A stretch of 64,000 nucleotides of DNA, taken from the NCBI RefSeq assembly GCF_014207655.1, contig NZ_JACHHJ010000003.1:1-64000 (forward strand), written 5' to 3'. This document shows, in pieces, positions 41,901-50,333 of the stretch. The translations under genes were made by a program, and so were the position numbers. Each line of letters begins with the position of its first letter. Position 1 is the stretch's first letter. The notes beneath the pieces are model-generated. The model was given only the letters and a program-made list of their open reading frames with translations. It was not told where the DNA came from and searched no databases. This stretch comes from Geomicrobium halophilum. Its GTDB lineage: Bacteria; Bacillota; Bacilli; Bacillales; Marinococcaceae.

Positions 41901-43088
41901 CTATACGACCCCTTCTTCCTTTAATACCCTTATACTTTCGTCATTAAAACCGAAAGTTCCTTCCAATATTTCTTTCGTATTTGCACCAAGTAATGGTGGG
42001 GCGCTATCCACAGGGAGGGTTTTATCGTTTGACGTAATGGGGTTGCGAACGGATGGAACCTCCCCCAATGTTTCATGTTCACTCGTTTTCACCATCTGTC
42101 GGTGTTGAACTTGTGGATGTTCAAATACTTGTTGAATGTTATTTACAGCTCCACACGGTACCCCATGATTAGACAGCTGCTTTTCCCATTCCGTAGCCGG
42201 TTTTTGTATAAACACCGATTGCAGCAAACCCCGAAGCTCTTCACGATGCCGAATACGGTCATGGTTTGTTGTAAAGCGCGCCTCTTTCGCCCATTCCGGA
42301 TGACCAAGCACTTCTGTTACTTGCGCAAACATTCGATCATTTCCTGCCGCTATCATAATGGGATCATCGGCACACTGAAACGTTTCATAAGGCGTAATAT
42401 TGCCGTGGGCGTTTCCGGATCGTTTTGAAATATGGTTTTTTAAAAGATAACTGCTTGCAATATTTGCAAGCGAACTTACCTGAACATCTAAAAGGGACAA
42501 ATCAATATGCTGAGGTTTCTTCTCCTGATCACGCACGCGCAATGCTCCCAAAATGCTGATGGCAACATAGTGAGAGGTCATGATATCCACAACAGGAGTT
42601 CCCACCCGGGTGGCTTCACCGTCCTCTTCACCGGTTACATCCATTAATCCGCCAACAGCTTGGATGACAGGATCGTAACCGGGATGTTGATTCATAGGAC
42701 CCGTTTGCCCATAACCGGTAATCGAACAGAGGATAATGTCTGGTTTAATGCTTTTCATACGATGATAGCCAAGCCCAAGTCGATCTAGTGTCCCTGTTTT
42801 GAAGTTTTCAACGACGATGTCTGCCTTTTTCACGAGTTCTTCAAAAAGAGCCCGGCCTTTGTCTGTTTTCAAATTTAAGGTCATCGACCTCTTGTTTCTG
42901 TTGGCAGCCATATAATACGTACTTTCCCCTTCAACGAAGGGATACCAGTGGCGAATATCATCACTTCCGCCTGGTTGTTCGATTCGTAAAACGTCTGCTC
43001 CCATATCCGCAAGGAGCATTGTACCTAGCGGACCTGCCAGTACACGTGAGAGGTCAAGCACTTTTATATTTTGTAGTGCATTTTCCAT
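41901..43088 (-). CDS. Class III CoA-transferase (CaiB/BaiF family)
   Basis: A 395-residue family III CoA-transferase. It begins NIKVLDLSRVLAGPLGTMLLADMGADV. The catalytic Asp region lies near 170 (RVGTPVVDIMTSHYV). The GYGQTGPMNQHPGYDPVIQAVGG stretch is typical. It swaps CoA between carboxylic acids; SUGCT-like glutarate CoA-transferase is one member. It is paired with an acyl-CoA dehydrogenase 24 bases upstream. ATG 43088 has GAGGGAGG upstream. Confidence 0.9.
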   Translation of the reverse strand: MENALQNIKVLDLSRVLAGPLGTMLLADMGADVLRIEQPGGSDDIRHWYPFVEGESTYYMAANRNKRSMTLNLKTDKGRALFEELVKKADIVVENFKTGTLDRLGLGYHRMKSIKPDIILCSITGYGQTGPMNQHPGYDPVIQAVGGLMDVTGEEDGEATRVGTPVVDIMTSHYVAISILGALRVRDQEKKPQHIDLSLLDVQVSSLANIASSYLLKNHISKRSGNAHGNITPYETFQCADDPIMIAAGNDRMFAQVTEVLGHPEWAKEARFTTNHDRIRHREELRGLLQSVFIQKPATEWEKQLSNHGVPCGAVNNIQQVFEHPQVQHRQMVKTSEHETLGEVPSVRNPITSNDKTLPVDSAPPLLGANTKEILEGTFGFNDESIRVLKEEGVV

Positions 43089-43112
43089 TTCAAGATGTCC
43101 TCCCTCTCTAAA

Positions 43113-44312
43113 TTATTCCGTTTCAAAAGGCCATGCCGGCAACATTTTTCTCAAAGGTTTATCCTCTGTCATCCCAAGTGCGTATTGAGCTTGCATAACG
43201 GTATGGATCTCTCTTGTCCCTTCGTAGATGACCGGCGCTTTCGAATTTCGTAAATAACGCTCCACAGGATATTCATTTGAATACCCGTACGCACCATGAA
43301 CCTGAACAGCATCATTGGCGGCTTCGTTAGCGAAATTACAGGCTTGCCATTTTGCTAACGACGTTTCCCTTGTATTGCGGACGCCAGCATTTTTAAGCTC
43401 ACCAGCTTTGTACACGAGCAAGCGGCTCATTTGTAGACTTGCTTCCATATTCGCGATCATTTGTTGGACGAGTTGATGCTTACCAATTTCTTTCCCAAAT
43501 GTTTTGCGCTCATGACAATAGGCCACGGAAGCTTCAAGGCTTGCCATAATCAAGCCACATGCACCTGCCGCAACGGTAAAGCGCCCATTATCAAGTGCAG
43601 ACATCGCGATCTTAAAGCCTTCCCCTTCTTCACCGAGCATGTTTTCAGCTGGTACCCGAACATTGTCAAAGAAAATTTCCCCCGTATTTCCTGCACGTAT
43701 GCCCAGTTTACCTTTGATCGCTTGGGAGCTGAAACCTTCCCACTCGCGCTCAATGATAAATGCGGAAATACTGCTATGTTTCCCTTCTTTTTCACCAGTG
43801 TAGGCAAAAACGAGAAAATAGTCAGCAATATCGCATAACGAGATCCACGTTTTTGACCCATTTAGAATATATTCATCCCCGTCCCGTTTAGCAGTGCTGT
43901 TCATAGCGGCAACGTCTGACCCTGCATTCGGTTCGGTCAACCCGAAAGCTCCCACCTTCTTACCAGAAGCAAGGGGTTTTAAGTACTTCTCTTTTTGCGC
44001 TTCAGAACCCCATTGCAATAGCGTCATACTATTTAAACCTGTATGGACAGAAGCCGCTGTCCGAAACGCCGTATCTCCTCGCTCAAGCTCTTCACAAACG
44101 ATGGCAAGAGTATTGTAATCCATCCCACTTCCACCATATTTTTCCGGTATGCAAATTCCCATTAACCCGAGTTCGGCCATTTGATCTAAGATACGATGTT
44201 CAAAATGCCCCCGAGCGTCCCAATCACTAATATTAGGGATAATTTCGTTGTCCACAAAGTTACGCACTGTTTTCTGTACCATCCGCTGCTCTTCTGTTAA
44301 TGTGAAATTCAT
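43113..44312 (-). CDS. Acyl-CoA dehydrogenase (possibly glutaryl-CoA type)
   Basis: A 399-residue flavoprotein. FGLTEPNAGSDVAAM and the catalytic Glu region YEGTREIHTVMQAQYALG are standard. Substrate is not certain: glutaryl-CoA, isovaleryl-CoA and butyryl-CoA enzymes share these parts. The neighbouring CoA-transferase and lysine dehydrogenase make glutaryl-CoA attractive but unproven. It is the first gene of the operon, starting at ATG 44312 after GGGAGAG. Confidence 0.9.
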   Translation of the reverse strand: MNFTLTEEQRMVQKTVRNFVDNEIIPNISDWDARGHFEHRILDQMAELGLMGICIPEKYGGSGMDYNTLAIVCEELERGDTAFRTAASVHTGLNSMTLLQWGSEAQKEKYLKPLASGKKVGAFGLTEPNAGSDVAAMNSTAKRDGDEYILNGSKTWISLCDIADYFLVFAYTGEKEGKHSSISAFIIEREWEGFSSQAIKGKLGIRAGNTGEIFFDNVRVPAENMLGEEGEGFKIAMSALDNGRFTVAAGACGLIMASLEASVAYCHERKTFGKEIGKHQLVQQMIANMEASLQMSRLLVYKAGELKNAGVRNTRETSLAKWQACNFANEAANDAVQVHGAYGYSNEYPVERYLRNSKAPVIYEGTREIHTVMQAQYALGMTEDKPLRKMLPAWPFETE

Positions 44313-44364
44313 AATTGCAACACTCTCCCGGTTATTTACGATAATTTCAGAATAAACTACCTAA

Positions 44365-44403
44365 AAAAAGCCAGTTTACTCCTAAGAAGTAAACTGGCTT
44401 TTT
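44365..44403 (-). terminator. Terminator of dapF
   Basis: A 16-bp perfect stem (AAAAAGCCAGTTTACT and complement) with a seven-base loop and T run. It separates the dapF transcript from the acyl-CoA dehydrogenase operon. The bases 44404-44538 show nothing else. Confidence 0.85.
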
Positions 44404-44538
44404 ATCTTAGGGGCCATCCTGGCTTTGGATGGGGTAAGATCTTAACAGTTTATCGTAGTATTAAGATTACCAACGAAAGCGATTTCCGTCAATAGTATTC
44501 TAAACATTCATTCAAAATCCAGATAGCTGTCTGCAATA

Positions 44539-45393
44539 TCAGTAAAGAACGCCTTCGCAAATGGTTACAGCAGGCCCCCTCATCCATACATGGCTATCCT
44601 TTGAAGACCATTTAATCGTCAAATCACCGCCCGGAAGATGGACCACCACCGACTCATCTTTGGAAGACTTTCCATTTAAAATCGCTGCCACAACCGCCGC
44701 ACAAGCCCCGGTTCCACAAGCTTGTGTAACCCCGCTGCCCCGTTCCCACACGGCAAAATCAATTTCATTTGTTGAGAGAGGAGCAATAAATTCAACGTTT
44801 GTACCTTCTGGAAATAAACCAGCTTTCTCGATTACCGGCCCCAGCGAGTGAACCGGCGCTTGCACAACATCTTCTACAAATAATACCGCATGGGGATTGC
44901 CCATCGATACGGCTGTTAAGGTATAATCTACGCCTTCAATGTTTTCATTTGAATCAATGACCTTTGCGTCTGGTCTTCCCAACATCGGTATATATTGACG
45001 TTCGAATTGAGGAGCCCCCATGTCTACGGTTACTTCGGACACACTTTCAAGATCGTCGGCGAGATGGACTTCAGCTTCAACCACACCACCTAACGTTTCT
45101 ATTGAAAATTTCTCTTTCTTTACATACTGATGTTCATAGACATATTTCGATACACAACGCAGGCCATTTCCACAATTTTTTGCTTCAGAGCCATCGTTAT
45201 TAAACACACGCATTCGGACATCGGCGACCTCAGAAGGGAGTATAAGAATCAATCCGTCTGACCCAATCCCTGTATAAGGGTTTGAGACCCTAATTGCTAA
45301 TGTTGGAAGTTCCGATTCATCAGGTATTGGCTCATTACACCCATCTATATAAATATAACTATTCCCAAGCCCATGCATCTTTGTAAAATTCAT
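44539..45393 (-). CDS. dapF: Diaminopimelate epimerase DapF
   Basis: A 284-residue PLP-independent epimerase of lysine/peptidoglycan biosynthesis. Catalytic Cys pair: NCGNGLRC near 73-80 and QACGTGACAA near 224-232. The MNFTKMHGLGNSYI start is standard. ATG 45393 follows GAGGGGCC. Its position near yutM matches B. subtilis (yutL). Confidence 0.96.
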   Translation of the reverse strand: MNFTKMHGLGNSYIYIDGCNEPIPDESELPTLAIRVSNPYTGIGSDGLILILPSEVADVRMRVFNNDGSEAKNCGNGLRCVSKYVYEHQYVKKEKFSIETLGGVVEAEVHLADDLESVSEVTVDMGAPQFERQYIPMLGRPDAKVIDSNENIEGVDYTLTAVSMGNPHAVLFVEDVVQAPVHSLGPVIEKAGLFPEGTNVEFIAPLSTNEIDFAVWERGSGVTQACGTGACAAVVAAILNGKSSKDESVVVHLPGGDLTIKWSSKDSHVWMRGPAVTICEGVLY

Positions 45394-45405
45394 TCCAATG
45401 GCCCC

Positions 45406-45645
45406 TCACTTTCGTAGACGTTCTGTGGTCCAGAAATAATCATCATCCGCGTCTAAAATGGTTAAGTTATAATTACAACATGGCATAATAAGGTTCGTCT
45501 TCACACCATTAAAGGCATTATCAAGTTGCTCTTCTTTCATATATGTGAGTACATTTTCCGCTTTGCAATTCGGGCATTCATCAAAATAAATATCATCTTG
45601 GACTCGCTCATATGGCCAGGTGTTCTCAAATGGGATTAATTCCAT
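45406..45645 (-). CDS. Small Cys-rich protein (YuzF-like), unknown
   Basis: A 79-residue protein, ATG 45645 with AAGGAGGC upstream. It has a CPNC pair (ECPNCKAENVL) and a CC pair further on (MPCCNYNL), a possible zinc ribbon. The gap to dapF is 12 bases, so the two share a transcript. Function unknown. The YuzF comparison is tentative. Confidence 0.65.
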   Translation of the reverse strand: MELIPFENTWPYERVQDDIYFDECPNCKAENVLTYMKEEQLDNAFNGVKTNLIMPCCNYNLTILDADDDYFWTTERLRK

Positions 45646-45808
45646 GATGACCGCCTCCTTGTTTGCCAGTATAGCGAAAAACCTGAATTCGTCAATCATT
45701 GGATTTTCATTTGTCTCATTTCCCGGGAAATACTCGAATCATGAATGTTAGGTTTATTTTTTGTATTTTATAGCGAATCCCATGAATTGGAAGTCATTTA
45801 TAACGAGT

Positions 45809-45843
45809 GAAAAAACGCATGCAAGGGATCTCCATGCATGCGT
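45809..45843 (-). terminator. Terminator of yuzB
   Basis: On the minus strand ACGCATGCA and TGCATGCGT form a 9-bp stem followed by TTTTTT, just after the yuzB stop. Confidence 0.8.
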
Positions 45844-45850
45844 GCTTCTT

Positions 45851-46087
45851 CTATATCATACCTTCTTCTTCAAGAAAGGAATAAATATTGGCGAGCAGTT
45901 CATCGTTATCTGCGCCGGTGATAACTTCACCATCTACGAGGGCGTAAGAATTTTCGGCACAACTTGTACAAAATCCTAAACAACCATACTCGACGACTTC
46001 AAGGTTCGGATCCTTTTCTAATGCTTCCAGCACAGGATGGGTTCCGCTAGCCAAGTTACTCATACAGAACTCGACAATAGGAAACAT
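45851..46087 (-). CDS. yuzB: YuzB family (DUF1450) protein
   Basis: A 78-residue Cys-containing protein. MFPIVEFCMSNLASG opens it, and VVEYGCLGFCTSCAENSYALVDG carries three Cys. It belongs to DUF1450/YuzB, thought to have a thioredoxin-like fold. ATG 46087 has AAGGTGAG upstream. It diverges from yutJ, as in B. subtilis. Confidence 0.9.
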   Translation of the reverse strand: MFPIVEFCMSNLASGTHPVLEALEKDPNLEVVEYGCLGFCTSCAENSYALVDGEVITGADNDELLANIYSFLEEEGMI

Positions 46088-46232
46088 TAATCTCACCTTC
46101 CATGTTGAAACTCCCATCAGGCTTGTTTTACATATAGCCAGCATCAATTAATGGTAGCGTCTTTCACGTCTTTCGTCAACAAGTTCGATTTAATAAAGGG
46201 CCATGAATCCTCCTTCTGCCTTAGCCCAATTG

Positions 46233-46261
46233 TTGTCATCGATCGGCATAATCGTTATAAT
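46233..46261 (+). promoter_or_regulatory. Promoter upstream of yutJ
   Basis: TTGTCA (46233-46238), 17 bases, TATAAT (46256-46261). The 5' leader then holds a short repeat copy (46341-46408) before the yutJ start at 46498. Confidence 0.6.
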
Positions 46262-46340
46262 TTAAGAGGTGTCATTATGTTTTTATCAAATCATTCACCA
46301 AACATGATTCATTAGCTTAACAACTTTCTATTGAAGTGCG

Positions 46341-46408
46341 TGTTCAAAAAGGGTAGAAGCAAGCTGATGCAGAATTTCGACGGCTATTTTTCCCGGACTT
46401 TTTGGACA
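46341..46408 (+). repeat. MITE-like repeat, short copy D in the yutJ leader
   Basis: Left end TGTTCAAAAAGG and right end CCCGGACTTTTTGGACA enclose about 70 bp. The middle blocks seen in copies A and B are gone. It falls between the promoter at 46233-46261 and the yutJ ribosome binding site. Confidence 0.7.
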
Positions 46409-46497
46409 TCCTCTTTAACGATCCATTAATAAAATCAGGAGGCTAAGGAGTTTGCCTTCAAGAAAAACACGATTTTTAAATGAAGGGGTACTCATGT

Positions 46498-47574
46498 ATG
46501 CGAAAACTTGTAATATTGGGCGGCGGTTATGGTGGAATGAAAGTGATGCAACAACTATCTGCTAAAGATATTCCCCATGATTATGAAATCGTCCTTGTCG
46601 ATAAACTTCCATATCACTGTTTAAAAACCGAATATTATGCACTGGCAGCCGGGACAGAATCCGATCATGAGATTCGTGTACCTTTTCCTAAACATGTACG
46701 CAGACAGTATGGGAATGTACAAAACATCGATCTCGATAACAAGAAAATAACCCTGTCCAATGATACGAAAGGGGAAACCCTCGAGTTTGACAAACTCGTT
46801 ATTGGACTCGGAGCAGAAGATAAATATCACGGTGTACCTGGAGCATCAGAACATACATTTAGTATCCAAAGCATGGAAGAAACTCGCCGTACATATGAAG
46901 CCATTAGCAACCTTCCTCCCCGATCCAGCGTTTCTGTCGTTGGCGCCGGCTTGTCTGGGGTGGAGCTTGCAGCAGAGTTACGCGAAAGCCGTCATGATTT
47001 AACGGTTCGTTTATTTGACCGTGGCGAGACCATTTTACCGATGTTTCCAAGGCGATTAAGTAATTATGTAACATCATGGTTTGAGAAACATGATGTTGAA
47101 ATCATTAGCAACTCCGATATTACCCGTGTTGCTGAAAGCGCCCTCTACAACCACGATGAACGCATTACATCAGATGCAGTGATTTGGACAGCGGGTGTTC
47201 AACCAGTGCAAGTGGTTCGTGATTTAAACGTTGAAAAGGACCGTAAAGACCATATTATACTAACAAAACACCACCACATACCGGGATATCCTGATGCTTT
47301 TGTGGTCGGGGATTGTGCCAGTCTCCCTTATGCTCCGAGTGCTCAACTTGCTGAAAAACAGGGTGAGCAAATTGTAAGTATACTGAAAGCTCAATGGAAG
47401 GGCGAAGAGCTTCCAAGTTCGATGCCAGAAATGAAACTCAAAGGAACGTTGGGATCACTTGGCAAGAAAAAAGGGTTTGGAATGATGGGTGAAAAAGCAG
47501 CCGTGACCGGCCGCGTGGCTCGCCTCTTAAAAAGCGGTGTCTTATGGATGTACAAGTATCATTCCGGTGTTTGA
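46498..47574 (+). CDS. yutJ: NADH dehydrogenase-like protein YutJ
   Basis: A 358-residue flavoprotein of the NDH-2-like family: LVILGGGYGGMKV (FAD) and VSVVGAGLSGVELAAEL (NADH), AFVVGDCASLPYAPSAQLAE (FAD end). It is shorter than NDH-2 and lacks its C-terminal membrane helix. ATG 46498 is about ten bases from GGGG; ATG 46480 has no site. Ends with a terminator. Confidence 0.9.
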   Translation: MRKLVILGGGYGGMKVMQQLSAKDIPHDYEIVLVDKLPYHCLKTEYYALAAGTESDHEIRVPFPKHVRRQYGNVQNIDLDNKKITLSNDTKGETLEFDKLVIGLGAEDKYHGVPGASEHTFSIQSMEETRRTYEAISNLPPRSSVSVVGAGLSGVELAAELRESRHDLTVRLFDRGETILPMFPRRLSNYVTSWFEKHDVEIISNSDITRVAESALYNHDERITSDAVIWTAGVQPVQVVRDLNVEKDRKDHIILTKHHHIPGYPDAFVVGDCASLPYAPSAQLAEKQGEQIVSILKAQWKGEELPSSMPEMKLKGTLGSLGKKKGFGMMGEKAAVTGRVARLLKSGVLWMYKYHSGV

Positions 47575-47640
47575 CACTCCACAGCTAAAAAATGGGAGTC
47601 TGAAGTATACAACCTTCGCCATCCATGTCTGTTCTAACGT

Positions 47641-47676
47641 AAAGCAGCTCATCAAAATGTGAGCTGCTTTCTTTTT
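47641..47676 (+). terminator. Terminator between yutJ and yuzD
   Basis: A perfect 11-bp stem, AAAGCAGCTCA and TGAGCTGCTTT, with an eight-base loop, followed by CTTTTTT on the plus strand. Confidence 0.85.
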
Positions 47677-47984
47677 TAGGCACTGTCTGTCAGTTCATCT
47701 AGCTTGGCATAGATCACTTTCAGTTTCGGATTTCCTTCGGCAACAATATTCCCATTAATTGTAACTAATGGATAAAAGCGATCATTTTCGATGATTTCTT
47801 TTGAAAATTGCTCATGCCCTTTTTTCGGATGTTCAATATCGATATATTCAAACTTAATATTTTGATCCGAATATTTTCGTTGTAGCAGTGCTTCCAACCA
47901 TTCCTTTGTTTCCCATGCTGATGGCAGATTTACGCAGCTCGCGCATTTTTTTTCTGCCCCATAGATCGTTACCATGATTGACAT
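47676..47984 (-). CDS. yuzD: YuzD family (DUF1462) thioredoxin-like protein
   Basis: A 102-residue protein. VTIYGAEKKCASCVNLPSA carries a CxxC motif (CASC) near residues 13-16, and FYPLVTINGNIVAEGNPK follows the thioredoxin cis-Pro layout. ATG 47984 has GGGGGCG about seven bases upstream. It is divergent from yutI. Confidence 0.88.
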   Translation of the reverse strand: MSIMVTIYGAEKKCASCVNLPSAWETKEWLEALLQRKYSDQNIKFEYIDIEHPKKGHEQFSKEIIENDRFYPLVTINGNIVAEGNPKLKVIYAKLDELTDSA

Positions 47985-48121
47985 ATAAACGCCCCCTATC
48001 TATACTTATTGTACAATGAATCAGCCAGTTAGACACCACCTTTAACAAAAGGATAAACCGGAATCATGGATTTTTAACAGTCAGGGTACTATAATGGGTG
48101 TTAAAGAAAGGAGTGTTTACG

Positions 48122-48361
48122 ATGACAGAAGCAGTAGACATCACCGGTCAAGTTCAAGAAGTACTTGAAAAGCTACGTCCTTTCCTTCTCCGTGACGGAG
48201 GCGACGTGGAATTGGTTGGAATTGAGGATGGCATTGTAAAAGTACGTTTGATGGGTGCATGCGGCACTTGCCCGTCATCAACGATTACATTAAAAGCAGG
48301 TATAGAACGGGCACTCATCGAAGAAGTGCCAGGAGTCGTGGAGATTGAGCAAGTATTTTAA
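48122..48361 (+). CDS. yutI: NifU C-terminal-domain Fe-S scaffold (YutI/Nfu)
   Basis: A 79-residue Nfu-type carrier: [22 protein letters not shown] and the CxxC cluster site in [21 protein letters not shown] 48122 has AAAGGAGTG upstream. It works with the HesB-type carrier at 31499 and supplies clusters to enzymes such as LipA and MqnE. Confidence 0.95.
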   Translation: MTEAVDITGQVQEVLEKLRPFLLRDGGDVELVGIEDGIVKVRLMGACGTCPSSTITLKAGIERALIEEVPGVVEIEQVF

Positions 48362-48386
48362 TAGAGCGGAAACACCATATGATGAT

Positions 48387-48412
48387 CCCCGGGCCATGCT
48401 CGGGGTTTTTTT
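48387..48412 (+). terminator. Terminator of yutI
   Basis: CCCCGGGCCATGCTCGGGG hairpin followed by a seven-T run, 25 bases after the stop. Confidence 0.85.
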
Positions 48413-48503
48413 CAGGAAATATTCCTGTTATCAAAAATTCTAAGCTTTTTACTACATAAATGGTACTAGCGGGAACGATCTTCTTCTATAATTGTCATAA
48501 GAC

Positions 48504-48618
48504 GTGTGCAAAAGAAAAAATGTAGCTTCGAGATCCCAGCTTGTCCTACACATGCAAGGCGACGGTTTTAGCCAATTTCTTAAAAGCAGACAGCTATTTC
48601 TCCGGACTTTTTGAACAC
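48504..48618 (+). repeat. MITE-like repeat, copy E
   Basis: Left end GTGTGCAAAAG is degraded; the right end CCGGACTTTTTGAACAC is intact. The TGTAGCTTCGAG block of copy A is kept. About 115 bp, upstream of the putP pair. Confidence 0.65.
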
Positions 48619-48650
48619 CCTTTAGACTCATTCAGACAAGGAGGTAAGAC

Positions 48651-48764
48651 ATGGAAGGTTTACCACTTACCACGTGGTTTTGGCTCGTTATCCCTATGTC
48701 CTTAACCGTTGTTCTATCGTTTATCAGTTTGATGCTGGAAAGGAGGAAATCACGTGGGAATTGA
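48651..48764 (+). CDS. Symporter small accessory protein
   Basis: A 37-residue single-TM ORF from ATG 48651 with AAGGAGGTAAG upstream. It reads MEGLPLTTWFWLVIPMSL... with a hydrophobic helix about residues 9-28 and a basic end (ERRKSRGN). Its stop overlaps the putP start by 11 bases, and its 3' end provides the AGGAGG of putP. This is the arrangement described for small accessory proteins of SSS-family symporters. Confidence 0.68.
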   Translation: MEGLPLTTWFWLVIPMSLTVVLSFISLMLERRKSRGN

Positions 48765-50271
48765 AATTCCAACTCTGATTACATTTCTCGTTTATTTAGT
48801 AGGACTCGCGATTTGCGGGATCATTTTCTTTCGTTTAACGACAAATTTATCGGATTATGTCCTCGGAGGGCGGAGGCTTAACGGCTGGGTTGCCGCGTTA
48901 AGTGCAGGCGCCTCAGATATGAGTAGTTGGATTATCATCGCTTTGCCCGGAGTCATGTATTTAAACGGCATGAGTGAAATATGGCTGCCAATTGGACTTA
49001 CGATAGGGGCTTACCTCAATTGGCAAATCCTTGCGAAGCGTTTACGGAGATATACTGAAATTGCCAAGGATTCGATCACGCTACCCGATTACTTAGAGAA
49101 CCGATTTCGTGATCGCAGCAAAATATTACGTATGATTTCTGCTATTTTTATTTTAATTTTCTTTACTTTTTACACCTCGTCTGGACTGGTAGGAGGCGCT
49201 CTGCTGTTCTCAAATTCATTTGGATGGGAATACCAAACCGCCTTATGGATCGGTGCTACTGCCATTATCTCCTATACATTTTTAGGTGGTTTTCTTGCGG
49301 TCAGTTATACCGATTTCTTTCAGGGTGTTTTAATGCTCATCGCGCTCATCGCTGTACCTATCGTCGCAGTTTCTCAGATGGGGGGGTGGGAAGCATCCGT
49401 TGCATCTGTAGCCGAAATTGACCCCGCCTATTTGGATGTGTTTACCGGGACATCCGGTATCGCTATCGTTTCATTGCTTGCATGGGGGCTAGGGTACTTT
49501 GGACAGCCTCATATCATTACGCGTTTTATGGCGTTACGATCTGAGAAAGAAGTTCCAAAAGCCCGTCTTGTCGGTATAACATGGATGACCATTTCTTTGT
49601 TTGGGGCTATTTTCGTAGGGTTTTTCGGTATCGCCTATTTTCAAGGCATTGGCCCTGGCTCTCCTTTGGAGAATGAAGAGCTGGTTTTTATTCTGTTTAG
49701 TCAAGTGTTGTTTGACCCTTGGATTGCCGGCATTTTACTTGCGGCGATTCTTTCCGCGATTATGAGTACCATTGACTCCCAGCTTCTCGTTTCTTCCAGC
49801 GCACTTGCCGAAGACTTTTATAAAGGATGGTTGCGTCCAAGCGCGTCTTCCAAAGAGCTCGTTTGGGTTGGCCGTTTTGGTGTCCTTTTGATTGCCTTAT
49901 TGGCTACTCTCATCGCAATGGATCCTGAAAGTACCGTTCTTGAACTCGTAGAATACGCCTGGGCTGGGTTTGGTGCAGCATTTGGACCTGTAATGCTATT
50001 CAGTGTCTTCTGGCGTCGAATGACCGCTTGGGGTGCAATCGCCGGGATTGCAACAGGGGGCCTAACGGTCATTGCATGGCAATTCTTAGAAGGTGGTTTG
50101 TTCGACTTGTACGAAATCATTCCAGGCTTCTTGTTGGGAAGCTTAGCCATTATTGTCGTCAGCCTTCTGAATAAACGTCCATCCGATGAGGTTCTTGCAG
50201 AATTTGATTTTGTTGATCAGGCCACCTACGATGAAAAAAGTAAAAAGTATATCATAAAAAACGAAGGCTGA
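48754..50271 (+). CDS. putP: Sodium/proline symporter PutP (SSS family)
   Basis: A 505-residue, 13-TM sodium:solute symporter importing proline, an osmoprotectant. The TM2 signature GGRRLNGWVAALSAGASDMSSWIIIALPG is close to PutP. GQPHIITRFMALRSEKEVPKAR and SAIMSTIDSQLLVSSSALAEDFYK are further SSS markers. GTG 48754 has AAAGGAGGAAA upstream, within the small ORF. A related transporter for pantothenate is less likely. Confidence 0.94.
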   Translation: MGIEIPTLITFLVYLVGLAICGIIFFRLTTNLSDYVLGGRRLNGWVAALSAGASDMSSWIIIALPGVMYLNGMSEIWLPIGLTIGAYLNWQILAKRLRRYTEIAKDSITLPDYLENRFRDRSKILRMISAIFILIFFTFYTSSGLVGGALLFSNSFGWEYQTALWIGATAIISYTFLGGFLAVSYTDFFQGVLMLIALIAVPIVAVSQMGGWEASVASVAEIDPAYLDVFTGTSGIAIVSLLAWGLGYFGQPHIITRFMALRSEKEVPKARLVGITWMTISLFGAIFVGFFGIAYFQGIGPGSPLENEELVFILFSQVLFDPWIAGILLAAILSAIMSTIDSQLLVSSSALAEDFYKGWLRPSASSKELVWVGRFGVLLIALLATLIAMDPESTVLELVEYAWAGFGAAFGPVMLFSVFWRRMTAWGAIAGIATGGLTVIAWQFLEGGLFDLYEIIPGFLLGSLAIIVVSLLNKRPSDEVLAEFDFVDQATYDEKSKKYIIKNEG

Positions 50272-50285
50272 TTCATTTAAAAAAT

Positions 50286-50323
50286 ATAGCGGCACGAACA
50301 GGTTCTCATGTTCATGCCGCTAT
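50286..50323. terminator. Hairpin between putP and thrB
   Basis: ATAGCGGCACGAACA pairs with TGTTCATGCCGCTAT with one mismatch. No long T run; it separates the convergent genes. Confidence 0.6.
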
Positions 50324-50333
50324 TATACGTTCG

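Noticed and set aside
45751-45800. Further gene in the gap between the YuzF-like gene and yuzB
   Set aside because: Only short frames without ribosome binding sites; the yuzB terminator accounts for the structured part.
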